From Eubacterium sp. (GTDB lineage: Bacteria > Bacillota > Clostridia > Lachnospirales > Lachnospiraceae), in NCBI GenBank assembly GCA_017430325.1, contig JAFRNE010000029.1:1-64000 (forward strand): DNA of 64,000 nt, written 5' to 3'. Both the position numbers and the translations under genes were made by a program. Position 1 is the stretch's first letter. Each line of letters opens with the position of its first letter. The notes beneath the pieces were generated by a model. The model had not been told where the DNA came from. It saw only the letters and a list, made by a program, of their open reading frames with translations, and searched no databases. Below are positions 8,448-18,300 of this stretch, piece by piece.

Positions 8448-9329
8448 TTATTTCATCAGGTTCCAGCCGTCCGTTGACAACTTACCATCCTTTGTTCTGT
8501 CAGAATTATCAGTTCTGTTGAACGGAACCTCTTCCGGCTCATCCTCAGATTTATCATTACCCTCTTCAGCTTCATGAAGCTTTTTATAATGCTCTCCTAC
8601 ACTAAATGGTCTGTTTGGCGTAGAAATTGGCTCATCCGCACTGATATTTCTTGAAACAGCACTCTCTCTAAATCTGTCATCATTGATGACAGCAGCCGTT
8701 TTTTTATTTTTCCTCTCTTTTATAGAATAAAAGATTACTTCCCCAAATAGCAGAAATATTCCGGCGAGTAAAGAAAGCCCGGATACTAACCACATTGATT
8801 TTCTGTTAGTTGAAGCATCAATATAAATATAACGCATTTTTATCTGATTGCCTTCTACGCCTTTTATTCCAAGATTCGTCAATGCATTATCATAGTATTT
8901 TTTCAGGTCGGTATCAACGATTCTATATACAGCACCTTCTAATCGTATCGTTGAGGCTCCGGTATAACCGCTTTGAGAAAGTGTATAGTTTGTTATAGCT
9001 TCCATCTTTCTGACATCGTCACCCTTAACAGCGACAGCCATTACTGAATCGTCTTCAAGATAAATGATATAGAACTTCTTTTCCCCCATAGGGATACCGT
9101 AAGATTTGTTTTTCTCTATTGCAAAGTTACCAAAAGAATAATCAATCTTTAGACTTACAACATCTTTAGCCTCAATCTCCGAACTGCTGATATCCGGATT
9201 CTCCTTAATCAATTCATTAAGATCTGCCGGCTTACCACCAAACATATATCGACTGTTTGAAATAATAACAAATAAACCAAAGCCGATACAAAATAATCCG
9301 GCAACCAACGTCCATACTGCCCTCTTCAT
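8448..9329 (-). CDS. Uncharacterised two-pass membrane protein
   Basis: 293 aa, not recognised. One hydrophobic segment at about residues 5-25 and a second at about 180-203 (LVSGLSLLAGIFLLFGEVIFY) flank a roughly 150-residue domain probably outside the cell. The last 85 residues are polar, with a basic stretch after the second segment. Upstream the spacing is odd: GTGAGGTAA lies 14 nt before the ATG, and a four-codon frame (Met-Lys-Lys-Val-stop) overlaps the start codon as ATGA, so initiation could be coupled. Flanks are a convergent nuclease gene and a remnant-bearing gap. Confidence 0.8.
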   Translation of the reverse strand: MKRAVWTLVAGLFCIGFGLFVIISNSRYMFGGKPADLNELIKENPDISSSEIEAKDVVSLKIDYSFGNFAIEKNKSYGIPMGEKKFYIIYLEDDSVMAVAVKGDDVRKMEAITNYTLSQSGYTGASTIRLEGAVYRIVDTDLKKYYDNALTNLGIKGVEGNQIKMRYIYIDASTNRKSMWLVSGLSLLAGIFLLFGEVIFYSIKERKNKKTAAVINDDRFRESAVSRNISADEPISTPNRPFSVGEHYKKLHEAEEGNDKSEDEPEEVPFNRTDNSDRTKDGKLSTDGWNLMK

Positions 9330-9446
9330 ACTTTTTTCATTTACCTCACGTTCTTTAAATACTTGCTCTGTTTTATTAAAAACATAACCTTAATGTGCCT
9401 TTTTTTATTAAACCCAAACATTTTGAGTTTAACATATTTTTGAAAT

Positions 9447-9794
9447 TTGTCTATATTTTTATTAAAAACTGCCATACTGATTGAATTGGCATTTATTATA
9501 ATAAGAGGTATTTCAAATAAGATTATATCAAGTGCCCTACTCGTGATTTTGATTTTTGGCTTTGTAATAAATGAAGATTTTTCTTCTAAACATAAACATG
9601 GATTCAGGAGAGAATTTGTCACCGTCATAATGTCTGTGCTTGCGCTTGTAATATATTTTATCGGAAAAGCATTGGGCACATTTGATGGTATAAAGATGAG
9701 TAATTCCCAGAAGTCAGCATGGGGGTACGGCGATAACGCTGATACTCGGCGGAACAATCATTTGGAGTTTATTTATGTATTACCGCAATATTAG
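9447..9794 (+). pseudogene. Possible remnant of a membrane protein gene
   Basis: An open frame of 115 codons begins just after an in-frame TGA and has no ATG or ribosome binding site at its front. The translation contains two plausible membrane segments (SSALLVILIFGFVI and VTVIMSVLALVIYFIG) separated by a charged loop, then an unstructured tail. The base composition is more AT-rich than the surrounding genes. I read it as a 5'-truncated or decayed gene; it could also be chance. The opposite-strand open frame here looks like a shadow. Apart from this, the 9330-9965 gap holds only the dut promoter region. Confidence 0.3.
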
Positions 9795-9924
9795 ATCTCG
9801 AAATTTGATATGAGTTGTAGTGACAACCCCATAATGAACCCCGATTCTTAATTATTCAAGTAGTATAATCGATCTCGGACAGATTCGAAAAGTACATTTT
9901 TCTCTATGATTATCCGCGCAAATA

Positions 9925-9933
9925 TGGTATACT
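9925..9933 (+). promoter_or_regulatory. Extended -10 promoter for dut
   Basis: TGG-TATACT (9925-9933) gives an extended -10 element about 33 bp before the dut start. The -35 region (near TATGAT, 9905-9910) is a poor match. Confidence 0.45.
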
Positions 9934-9965
9934 GATTGATGGTAAAAAACTGTGAGGTAAATACA

Positions 9966-10415
9966 ATGGTAAACAGTGCATTAGTTAATATAAAGAAAGT
10001 CAAACCTAACGCCGCCATCCCGACTTATGGGTCGGAGAATGCTGCCGGTGCTGATCTTTATGCGTGTATCGACAGCAGTCTTACAATAGAGAGCGGAGAA
10101 ACTATCCTTGTTCCGACAGGTCTTGCTATGGAGCTTCCTACAGGCTATGCCGGTCTTATATATGCAAGGAGTGGGCTTGCCAGTAAGAAGGGGCTTGCCC
10201 CCGCAAATAAAGTTGGTGTTATAGATTCGGATTATCGCGGCGAGGTTATGGTTGCACTCCATAACCATTCCAACCAGGCTGCTTCCATAGAACCGGGCGA
10301 GAGGATTGCCCAGCTGGTCATCACGCCTTATATCGTGGGCGTATTTAACGAGGTCTCTGAGCTTGATGAGACTGAAAGAGGTGCCGGCGGCTTCGGTTCC
10401 ACAGGAACGCACTAA
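9966..10415 (+). CDS. dut: dUTP diphosphatase (dUTPase)
   Basis: Hydrolyses dUTP to dUMP and pyrophosphate, keeping uracil out of DNA and feeding dTMP synthesis. 149 aa, normal for the trimeric family. All five motifs are seen: AAGADLYA, YARSGLA, GVIDSDYRGEV (with the catalytic Asp), GERIAQLVI and the C-terminal glycine-rich RGAGGFGSTG. The start at 9966 follows GTGAGGT at good spacing; upstream in-frame ATG/TTG codons have no ribosome binding site. It is a single-gene unit ended by a strong terminator. Confidence 0.96.
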   Translation: MVNSALVNIKKVKPNAAIPTYGSENAAGADLYACIDSSLTIESGETILVPTGLAMELPTGYAGLIYARSGLASKKGLAPANKVGVIDSDYRGEVMVALHNHSNQAASIEPGERIAQLVITPYIVGVFNEVSELDETERGAGGFGSTGTH

Positions 10416-10435
10416 TTTATTATTATGGCCTTATG

Positions 10436-10473
10436 ACTCCGTATCTATTCACGTAGATACGGAGTTTTCTTTT
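10436..10473 (+). terminator. Terminator of dut
   Basis: A perfect 12-bp stem ACTCCGTATCTA/TAGATACGGAGT with a 6-nt loop is followed by TTTCTTTT. Confidence 0.92.
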
Positions 10474-10494
10474 GCGCGATGCTCTCGAGGCATG

Positions 10495-10677
10495 CACATG
10501 CGAAGCGTGTGTTGAGATGAAGAATGGCTGACTGCATGCTTGCATGCATAGGCAGACATGCTTTATCTCAATAGATGTGCCGCAGACACATGTATATGCC
10601 GAGTGCCGCGATGAAATGACTCGAAGAGTCATGAATGCGCGACTCCCTGAGTCATAATTATGTGACTCGAAGAGTCA
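10495..10677 (+). repeat. Array of short hairpins in the leader of mgtE
   Basis: Consecutive inverted repeats fill the gap between the dut terminator and mgtE. They are CACATGC-gaa-GCGTGTG (10495-10511); an 11-bp stem TTGAGATGAAG/CTTTATCTCAA (10512-10571) enclosing TGCATG/CATGCA; ATGTG/CACAT (10575-10591); ATGACTC-gaa-GAGTCAT (10616-10632); GACTC-cct-GAGTC (10641-10653); and TGACTC-gaa-GAGTCA (10663-10677). The fourth and sixth are near-identical copies 46 bp apart. It does not look like the M-box magnesium riboswitch. Function unknown. Confidence 0.65.
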
Positions 10678-10704
10678 TGAATACAGCGAAAGGCGGTGAG
10701 TGAG

Positions 10705-12054
10705 ATGAAGGAAGAACTCATCAAAGAGAAAATAGAAGAACTGATCGACGAGAAGAAGCTGCACGACCTTCGAACGATACTCAGCGAACAGAACGAAGCT
10801 GATATCGCCGCTGCACTCTCGGAACTTGAGATAGAGAAGCTTTCCATAGCCTTTAGGATCCTGCCGAAGGAGCTGGCTGCGGACGCATTCTCGTATTTTG
10901 ACTCGGATATCCAGGAGGAGCTTATCAAGGCCTTCTCCGATAAGGAGCTTCAATACATCATCGACAACCTTTTCATGGACGATACTGTCGACATGATCGA
11001 GGAGATGCCGGCCAGCGTTGTTAAGAGAATCCTGAAAAATACGGACCCAGTAACTCGTAAGGAGATAAACGAGCTTCTGAAATACCCTGAGGACAGTGCC
11101 GGAAGCATCATGACCACCGAGTATGTCCGCCTCGAGGAGGACATGACGGTTCAGCAGGCATTTACACGTATCAGAAATGTCGGTGTCGACAAAGAGACCA
11201 TCTACACCTGTTACGTTACGAACCCGAAGAAGGAGCTTCTCGGCATCGTGACAGTTAAGGACCTCCTGCTTTCTAACTACGAAGACAAGATTAAGGACGT
11301 CATGATAACAAATATCATCTACGTTACGACCACAGAGGACCAGGAGTCGGTTGCAAAATCCTTCGACAAGTACAACTTCCTTGCCATTCCGGTTGTTGAC
11401 AACGAGAAGCGGCTCGTCGGTATCATAACAATCGACGACGTAATCGATGTCATCCAGGAAGAGGCTACAGAGGATATCGAAATGATGGCCGCTATCACGC
11501 CTACCGACAAGCCTTACATCAAGACGACACCTTTTGAAACCTACAAAAAAAGGATACCATGGCTTCTTTTGCTCATGATATCCGCTACATTTACAGGTGC
11601 TATCATTGCGCGTTACGAGGCTGCCCTTGGCGCTTACGTTGTACTTACGGCTTATATTCCTATGCTTATGGATACCGGCGGAAATGCAGGAAGCCAGGCT
11701 TCGGTTTCGATCATCCGCGGACTTTCTCTTGACGAGATAGAATTCAGTGATATTTTCAGAATACAGGGCAAGGAGCTTCTGGTTGCTCTGATGTGCGGAG
11801 CCACTCTTGCTTCAGCTAACTTCGTGAAGCTTCTGGTATTTGATAAAATATCGGTAACTATCGCACTTGTGGTATGTCTGACGCTCCTTCTGACGGTTAT
11901 CGTTGCAAAATTCGTAGGCTGCAGTCTCCCGATACTTGCAAAGCGTATCGGTTTCGACCCGGCCGTTATGGCGAGTCCTTTCATTACCACCATCGTCGAT
12001 GCAATCTCACTTCTCATCTATTTCCAGATTGCCTCGCACGTGCTGCCTATCTGA
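10705..12054 (+). CDS. mgtE: MgtE-type magnesium transporter
   Basis: Magnesium channel of 449 aa in the cytoplasmic membrane. Order of domains: N-terminal helical MgtE_N domain (1-125), a pair of CBS domains (about 130-250; EDSAGSIMTTEYV, GIITIDDVIDVIQEE) that sense cytosolic magnesium, then five membrane helices (about 280-449; YIPMLMDTGGNAGSQASV is the conserved pore region). The ATG at 10705 is preferred over an upstream GTG because AAGGCGGTGA lies 5 nt before it. It follows dut, separated by a terminator and a hairpin array, so it needs its own promoter, which I could not place. The gene ends inside a 35-bp perfect duplication. Confidence 0.95.
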   Translation: MKEELIKEKIEELIDEKKLHDLRTILSEQNEADIAAALSELEIEKLSIAFRILPKELAADAFSYFDSDIQEELIKAFSDKELQYIIDNLFMDDTVDMIEEMPASVVKRILKNTDPVTRKEINELLKYPEDSAGSIMTTEYVRLEEDMTVQQAFTRIRNVGVDKETIYTCYVTNPKKELLGIVTVKDLLLSNYEDKIKDVMITNIIYVTTTEDQESVAKSFDKYNFLAIPVVDNEKRLVGIITIDDVIDVIQEEATEDIEMMAAITPTDKPYIKTTPFETYKKRIPWLLLLMISATFTGAIIARYEAALGAYVVLTAYIPMLMDTGGNAGSQASVSIIRGLSLDEIEFSDIFRIQGKELLVALMCGATLASANFVKLLVFDKISVTIALVVCLTLLLTVIVAKFVGCSLPILAKRIGFDPAVMASPFITTIVDAISLLIYFQIASHVLPI

Positions 12055-12121
12055 CGTTCAACAAGCGGTGCAAAAAAAGCAGAATTTGACGTTCAACAAG
12101 CGGTGCAAAAAAAGCAGAATT
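12052..12121 (+). repeat. Perfect 35-bp tandem duplication at the 3' end of mgtE
   Basis: The 35-bp unit starting with the mgtE stop codon (TGACGTTCAACAAG...) occurs twice back to back (12052-12086 and 12087-12121) with no differences. Each copy contains the upstream arm AAAAAAAGCAGAAT of the mgtE terminator, so the terminator has two alternative 5' arms. Identity of the copies implies a recent event. Confidence 0.95.
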
Positions 12122-12165
12122 GACTGTATGAGCTTGCTCATATACAGGCATATTCTGCTTTTTTT
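12107..12165 (+). terminator. Terminator of mgtE
   Basis: AAAAAAAGCAGAAT (12107-12120) pairs with ATTCTGCTTTTTTT (12152-12165). Inside it is a second hairpin CTGTATGAGC/GCTCATATACAG. The 3' arm is itself the U-tract. Confidence 0.92.
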
Positions 12166-12406
12166 ATAGCGCGACTGCGCGACATGAGTACGAAGCGCAG
12201 CGGAGTGCGAATGGCACCTCGTGTTTATAGCGCGACTGCGCGACATGAGTACGAAGCGCAGCGGAGTGCGAATGGCACCGCGTGTTTATAGCGCGACAGC
12301 GCGACATGAGCGCGAAGCGCAGCGGAGTGCGAATGGCACCGCGTGTTTATAGCGCGACTGCGCGACATGAGTGCGAAGCGCAGCGGAGTGCGAATGGCAC
12401 CGCGTG
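12163..12406. repeat. 61-bp tandem repeat, four copies
   Basis: Units start at 12163, 12224, 12285 and 12346, with only a few substitutions between copies. Each unit carries CGCG-ACTG-CGCG, a gcGAAgc element and GTGC-gaatg-GCAC, so each can fold into several small hairpins. The 61-bp period is not a multiple of three, which argues against coding. The array runs from the mgtE terminator up to the stop codon of the convergent lipoprotein gene. There are no unique spacers, so it is not a CRISPR array. Confidence 0.95.
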
Positions 12407-14089
12407 TTATTTCCCTTCAAACGCGCTGTAAATACTTCCATCTATTGCGTCAATCTGAAGAAAGCTTCCTGAAGCAACCAGATCTCCCGCGTCATTATAA
12501 GCCTTTCCGCTGAAATCCCAGACCGGTATCAGATAACCGTTTTCATTGCTGTCATGATCTGATATTCTGGCGTACCTTAAGCTGATATCATCTATCTCGA
12601 TCACAAAACCGTAGAAGAATTTCGTTGCGTCGTCAAGAATCCCATAGAAATAATCAGACTTGTTAAGGGTATTCATCATCTCAGCCTTATATATCTTCTT
12701 AATCTCCTCTATGTCCTTAAGCTCTGCTGAGTCGTCCATCAGCTCATCGTATTTTATCGGACAGGCATAGCTGAATCCAACTATTCCATTGTCATTGACC
12801 ATTACTTCAACGTTTGAGCTGAACCATACAGCCTCTTTCCGTCCTGCAGCATCATATTTCACCATCTCACCGTAGTCCTCAACTATATTTCCGTTAACAA
12901 CCGGCTGATATATGATATGCCATACTCTTCCGACAGTCAGTTCCTCGGTATAAGTACCGTCACTGTTCGTCGTCCTTCTTTTTGTCGCATGATCACTGAT
13001 ATATTTTTCTTCAACAGCAGAAGCTGCATAAATGTCGGATATTTCAAGCTTTTTCAGGAGTTCATCCGCCTGCCTGAGGGCTTCTTCCTTGCTGATATGA
13101 TTGGTTTCCTTATCGCTTTCGCGGAAGGTATAGCCCTTAAAATTCGGATCGTCTATACATTCAAAATACTCTTCAGAGTCACCTGCGTTTGCATCTCTTA
13201 TAATATTAGGTGGAAACAGTTCCTTATTTGGATTACTGTCGTCACTTATCCAGCTTATCCCTTTCTCTACCGGCCAGCAGAAACCGGTATTTATTCCCGG
13301 CATCACAAGACCATCTCTGATACCATATTCCTTACTCTTGAAGAACTTGAGCGAATTGCCGTATGTCTTCGAATCTGTCACTGAAAGACTCATATAGTTA
13401 CCGTCCTTTCCGTCACTCACGCCGTAATATAACCCGCCTTCAGGCATCAGTCCAAGATAATACCATTCATAATCCGGAACATCGCTATATTTGTCAGCAG
13501 CATTACTTACTCCGAACATCTCTGTTTCGATCGGATATTTCGTTATATCCTTGCGGAGAACCTTTCCTGCTATCTGGTTTTTATCGGCTTCGTCAACAAT
13601 TGTCTGATCTCCGCTGTATTCATCGTAGATCGGGTCATACATTCTGACTCCGTCATACATCTGTGCATCACCGACCAGAATATCCTTTGCCTTCTTCAGG
13701 AAATTGTCATCGATGGTTTCAGTTGATATTCTTACAACCGGGTAGCTCATGCAATCTGTGGTCCTGACCTCCGCATTTGTCTTGATGACCAGCTTGTTAT
13801 TGTCACTCGCCATAAAATCACTGTAATGTCCTATGACCCTGAGACTGTCCTCGGCAAGCTTGACATTGTCTGAGCTTCCGCTGTTGCCACCGTTGTTCTG
13901 TCCGTCGTTGTCACCGTTGTCGTTCTGTCCATCGTTGTCTGCTCCCTCGCTAACCGAAGCTTCCGTGTCCCATTTCTTATTACCTGTGGCAGTTTCTTTA
14001 TCACCACTCTTATTATTCTGGCCACAGCCGCTGCACATCGAAAGAACAGCAGCAAGCATTACAGCAATTATCTTTTTCCTATTTTTCAT
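12407..14089 (-). CDS. Uncharacterised lipoprotein with low-complexity linker
   Basis: 560 aa, not recognised. It opens with a lipoprotein signal (MKNRKKIIAVMLAAVLSM) and lipobox SGC at about residues 21-23. An Asp/Asn/Gly-rich linker (about 45-75, NDNGDNDGQNNGGNSGSS) leads to a large domain of mixed alpha/beta character with no recognisable catalytic motif. It is presumably anchored outside the membrane and spaced from it by the linker. The start at 14089 is chosen for the signal peptide; a GTG three codons upstream is possible. The gene is monocistronic, and its stop codon abuts the 61-bp repeat array. Confidence 0.85.
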   Translation of the reverse strand: MKNRKKIIAVMLAAVLSMCSGCGQNNKSGDKETATGNKKWDTEASVSEGADNDGQNDNGDNDGQNNGGNSGSSDNVKLAEDSLRVIGHYSDFMASDNNKLVIKTNAEVRTTDCMSYPVVRISTETIDDNFLKKAKDILVGDAQMYDGVRMYDPIYDEYSGDQTIVDEADKNQIAGKVLRKDITKYPIETEMFGVSNAADKYSDVPDYEWYYLGLMPEGGLYYGVSDGKDGNYMSLSVTDSKTYGNSLKFFKSKEYGIRDGLVMPGINTGFCWPVEKGISWISDDSNPNKELFPPNIIRDANAGDSEEYFECIDDPNFKGYTFRESDKETNHISKEEALRQADELLKKLEISDIYAASAVEEKYISDHATKRRTTNSDGTYTEELTVGRVWHIIYQPVVNGNIVEDYGEMVKYDAAGRKEAVWFSSNVEVMVNDNGIVGFSYACPIKYDELMDDSAELKDIEEIKKIYKAEMMNTLNKSDYFYGILDDATKFFYGFVIEIDDISLRYARISDHDSNENGYLIPVWDFSGKAYNDAGDLVASGSFLQIDAIDGSIYSAFEGK

Positions 14090-14192
14090 ATCAAACACCT
14101 GTCCTTTCCCGAAAAATCTTTATACCATGATAATACAACACTTCTACCCAAAATGCTTTTAAGATACCGTGAATAAGCATTAAGGAATATTT

Positions 14193-14230
14193 AAAAAGGA
14201 CCGACCAAATTCTTAATGGTCGATCCTTTT
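14193..14230 (-). terminator. Terminator of the parvulin-like lipoprotein gene
   Basis: AAAAGGACCGACC pairs with GGTCGATCCTTTT (one A-C mismatch) around a 12-nt loop, with TTTTTAAATA following on the minus strand. It closes the long minus-strand run from 23049 to 14244. Confidence 0.85.
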
Positions 14231-14243
14231 CACACTTTTCGCT

Positions 14244-15308
14244 CTATTTAAATGATATTTTGTTGTACACATCCATATTTACCGACTTCGCATATGAATA
14301 CTCTGCATCTACGGTGCGCTGCCAGCCCGGGAACTTGGAAGCAAAGTATTTATCCTCTGCATCGATGGTAAGCTCCTTCTTCCTTGCGGCAGTTGCCTCA
14401 GGGTCGGTAAGGTATTTCATATAGAAGAGGTGGTATCCGTACTCGGTCTCGATGATGAGGCTGTAGGAACCGTCCTCAAGCTGATAGATGTCCTCGTAAA
14501 TATCTTCGCCGTACTGCTCCTTGATCTCCTTCGGAGTCATCGTATAATACTGTGAAAACTCAAGATTATAATAGGCCGCAAGACTTTCGATATTTCCGCT
14601 CTCCTCGCTCACCGGACTAACCAGTGTTTTGTAAGCCTGAAGCGCCTTGTTGTACTGCTCCTGCTTCTTGATGTCCGTGATCTCGATGATATTCTTGTCC
14701 TCATCCTCTGAATAGAAGGCGAAAAACATATCGTAGAAGGTGGTCTCGCGCGCTTCCTCGTCGGATATCTCGATGCCCGCATCCTCCACAAGCTTCTCAT
14801 AAACTCTCTGAGCAAGCAGGTTCTCGCAGAATACATTTTCCACCAGGTTCTCGGTGATCTGCATCTTCTCCAGCTGATCGTCCGTCAGTCTGTTAAAGAA
14901 GATATCCGCCCTGTTCTTCTCGGCAGCGATCTCAGCATCCGTAAGCTCCACGCCGTAATTCTTGGAGATGGCATTGAGCACCTTAACTCTGACTATCGTA
15001 TCAATGATATCCTTCCTGGTCACGACTTCCATATTTTCCTCGGTGCCGTCGGCAAGCTTGATGGTCATATTCCAGACATCCTTGCCGTAGGTCGACTCAT
15101 AATCCTCGATCACGGTCTCAGCATAAACATATACCTCCCCGAGAGTTATCGGATTCTTCGCAAAATTAAATACGATGTCGCCCTCATCCTCGCTGTCCTT
15201 ACTGCTGCAGCCCCCAAGGGCGAGCGCCGCAAATACCATGCTCAGGATGAGAAATACTATTCGTGCAGTCTTCCCGCCTCTATTATTTCTATGTACCAGC
15301 TTATTCAT
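14244..15308 (-). CDS. SurA/PrsA-like peptidyl-prolyl isomerase lipoprotein
   Basis: Predicted extracytoplasmic foldase of 354 aa. Signal peptide with lipobox LGGC (about residue 34), then a SurA_N-like helical region (about 60-190: ITLGEVYVYAE, GVELTDAEIAAEKNR), then a region resembling a degenerate parvulin domain (IYQLEDGSYSLIIETEYGYHLFYMKY). The start at 15308 follows AAAAGG. The gene lies 21 bp after mfd, the position of prsA/surA-like genes in many Firmicute glmU-pth-mfd clusters. Whether it isomerises proline bonds or acts only as a holdase cannot be told. It is a second extracytoplasmic foldase besides the trigger-factor-like lipoprotein at 347-1501. Confidence 0.85.
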   Translation of the reverse strand: MNKLVHRNNRGGKTARIVFLILSMVFAALALGGCSSKDSEDEGDIVFNFAKNPITLGEVYVYAETVIEDYESTYGKDVWNMTIKLADGTEENMEVVTRKDIIDTIVRVKVLNAISKNYGVELTDAEIAAEKNRADIFFNRLTDDQLEKMQITENLVENVFCENLLAQRVYEKLVEDAGIEISDEEARETTFYDMFFAFYSEDEDKNIIEITDIKKQEQYNKALQAYKTLVSPVSEESGNIESLAAYYNLEFSQYYTMTPKEIKEQYGEDIYEDIYQLEDGSYSLIIETEYGYHLFYMKYLTDPEATAARKKELTIDAEDKYFASKFPGWQRTVDAEYSYAKSVNMDVYNKISFK

Positions 15309-15329
15309 TATCAATACCTTTTCTGTTTA

Positions 15330-18300
15330 TCAGCTTAATTCTTCAGGCGAATCCTTGATAACAAGCTCTTCGCCGATCTTCTTGACCATTTCCTCTGCAT
15401 TTGAGAGCAGCTCATCCTGGATCAGCTTTGACTCTCTGATTCCGAAGCCGGACAGCTTGCCGCTGATGACTCTCGCGGTCTTGCCCATCTTCTTCATCTT
15501 CTTCAAAAATACAGGTATGGCGTCCACATTTATCCGTGCATCGTTCTTCATGAGGTACTGCACCTCATCATCTCTGAACTGCACAACTGCCATTCCGAGT
15601 TTGTGGGCCTCTGCCTTGAGTATCGCAACTCTGAGCAGTCTGATGAAAGGCTTCGGCATATCTCCAAATCTGTCCAGCGCCTCTTCCTTGATGGCATCTG
15701 CATCCTCGCCGTCGCTCACTCTCGAGATCCTCTTGTAAAGCTCCATCTTAAGGAAGGAAACCTTAACATAGGTATCCGGTATGTAAGCGTCCACCGGAAG
15801 ATCGATGGTCGTCTCAAAGTCATCAACCTCGACCTCGCCCTTCTTCTTTCTGATGGCGGCATTCAGCATCTTGACGTAAAGGTCGTAACCGACTGCCTCC
15901 ATGTGTCCGGACTGGTCCATACCCAGCAGATTTCCTGCGCCACGTATTTCCAGGTCCTTAACTGATATTTTATATCCCGAACCGAGATCTGTAAACTCTC
16001 TTATGGCCTTCAGTCTCTTCTCCGCAACCTCTTTGATCATCTTGTCCCTGCGGTACATGAGGAAGGCGTAAGCATTCCTGCTTGAACGTCCAACTCGTCC
16101 GCGGAGCTGATACAGCTGGGAAAGTCCGAAGTTGTCGGCATCATGGATAATTATCGTATTTACATTCGGAATGTCAAGTCCTGTTTCGATGATGGTGGTC
16201 GAAACAAGCACATCTATTTCTTTATTTATGAAATCATGCATTATGGTCTCGAGGTCTCTCTCCGGCATCTTGCCGTGAGCAAACTCGATGCGCGCGTCCG
16301 GAAGTATGCTGCGCAGCTCGGAGGTTATGCTTTCGATATTTTCCACGCGGTTATAAACATAATAAACCTGACCATTACGCGCAAGTTCTCTGTTGATAGC
16401 TTCCTTCACGAACTCTCTGTCGTATTCCATGACGTAGGTCTGGATGGCGCGCCTGTCCACCGGCGCCTCGGACAGAAGGCTCATGTCTCTGAGTCCGATA
16501 AGGCTCATATGAAGGGTTCGCGGAATAGGTGTAGCCGTAAGCGTAAGCACATCCACGTTGGTCTTAAGCTGCTTGATCTTCTCCTTATGCTTAACGCCGA
16601 AGCGCTGCTCCTCGTCGATTATCAGAAGGCCCAGCCTGTTAAATACAAGATCCTTCGAGAGCAGTCTATGGGTACCGATAACAATATCCACACTTCCGTT
16701 CTTTATTCCTGCAAGAGTTTCCTTAACCTCCTTCGGAGTACAGAATCTTGAAAGCATCCTGATATTGACCGGATAGTTCTTCATACGGTCTGAGAAGGTT
16801 TCAAAATGCTGCTGTGCAAGGATAGTCGTCGGCACGAGATAAGCAACCTGCCTGTTGTCCTGAACAGCCTTAAATGCAGCACGTATCGCAACCTCGGTCT
16901 TGCCGAAGCCAACGTCGCCGCAGATCAGTCTGTCCATGATCTTGTCGCTCTCCATATCCCTCTTCGTGTCCTCGATGGCATGGAGCTGGTCAGGCGTCTC
17001 CTCGTAAGGGAAGAGCTCCTCAAACTCTGTCTGCCATACCGTGTCAGGCGGATAGATGTGGCCCTTCTTCGACATTCTTGCAGCATACAGCTCGATCAGT
17101 TCGTCCGCAACTGCCTCGACATGAGTCTTAACACTGCTTCTTGTCTTCTCCCACCTGTCGCTTCCAAGCTTGTTGAGCTTAGGTTTTGCACTGTCCTTGC
17201 CGGCATATTTTCCGATCACACCAAGCTGGCCGACAGGGATGAAAAGCTTTCCGCCATCGGCATAATCAATATTTATATAATCTCTTATTCTGCCGTCGGT
17301 CTCAACCTTCTCGATACCCTTGTAGACACCGATACCGTGTCTCTCGTGAACAACGTAGTCACCTACACTGATCTCGTCGAGAGTATTTATCTGGTCGCCC
17401 TGATATTTCGGCAGACGTTTCTTCTTTCTAATCTTGTTATTGCTGAAAATATCGCTTTCGCTGATGACCGCAAGCTTGACATCCGTCAGCTCGTAGCCCT
17501 CTTCGATATTTCCGACAGTTACCATGACCTCCCTAGGCTGGAGCACCCTGTCCCTGTTCTCCGAGAAAAATGCAGGAATCTCATTGTCTCTGAGGTTTCC
17601 GGCAAGTCTCTTGGCTCTTGTGGCAGAAGGCGAGGCGATAACGACCATGTAGTCCTTATCTCTCCACTTTGCAAGGTCCTTGGTGAGCTCCTCGAAGCTG
17701 CTGCTGTAAGAGCTGATATTTTTTGCATCAAAGGAAACCGATTTCTTGAAGTTCATGAATCGGCTTGTTGCGTATATTTCAGAGAACATAAAGGTATGTC
17801 TCTTCATGAGCATCTCGAGGATCAGCTTATCGTGGTAGAGAACGTCCGCCTGCTTGGAGAGAACGTAGCCTCCCGAAAGTCTTGCATCCATCGACATGGA
17901 GAATTCTTCGGTATATATTCTTGCCCTTTCGGCAACCTTGTCCGGCTCGTCGATAAATACAGGTGTATCTGCCGGGAAATAATCCAGGAAGGAAACCGTC
18001 GTATCGTAGAAATAATTGACCAGGCTGTCGAGACCGGTGGTGGAGTTGAACTCGCCTATCTCTTCCTTGATGGCCTGAACTGCTCTTGTGAGCCTTGCAT
18101 ACTGCTCGGTCCTGAAGCTCTTCTTGAGAGCCGTTGCTTCCTTCTCGTAATCATCCTGAATAAGTCTGAGACCTCTTGCGACTCTCGCCTCCGAAAGTAC
18201 GAACTCACTGGCAGGGTAGATGCTGAAGCTGCCAACCTCTTCGATGGACCTCTGAGACTCTGCATCAAAGCTTCTTATGGAAGTGATCTCATCGCCGAAA

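Noticed and set aside
9327..9339. Four-codon leader peptide (Met-Lys-Lys-Val) overlapping the start at 9329
   Set aside because: The ribosome binding site is too close to the leader ATG to be convincing; mentioned with the gene but not called as a feature.
9341..9757. Minus-strand frame of 138 codons opposite the 9447-9794 remnant
   Set aside because: No ribosome binding site, poor codon pattern, and it looks like the antisense of the better-supported remnant.
10474..10704. M-box (ykoK) magnesium riboswitch upstream of mgtE
   Set aside because: The conserved core could not be found; the region is made of separate short hairpins.
12163..12406. CRISPR array
   Set aside because: The repeats are contiguous 61-bp units with no unique spacers, and no cas genes are present.
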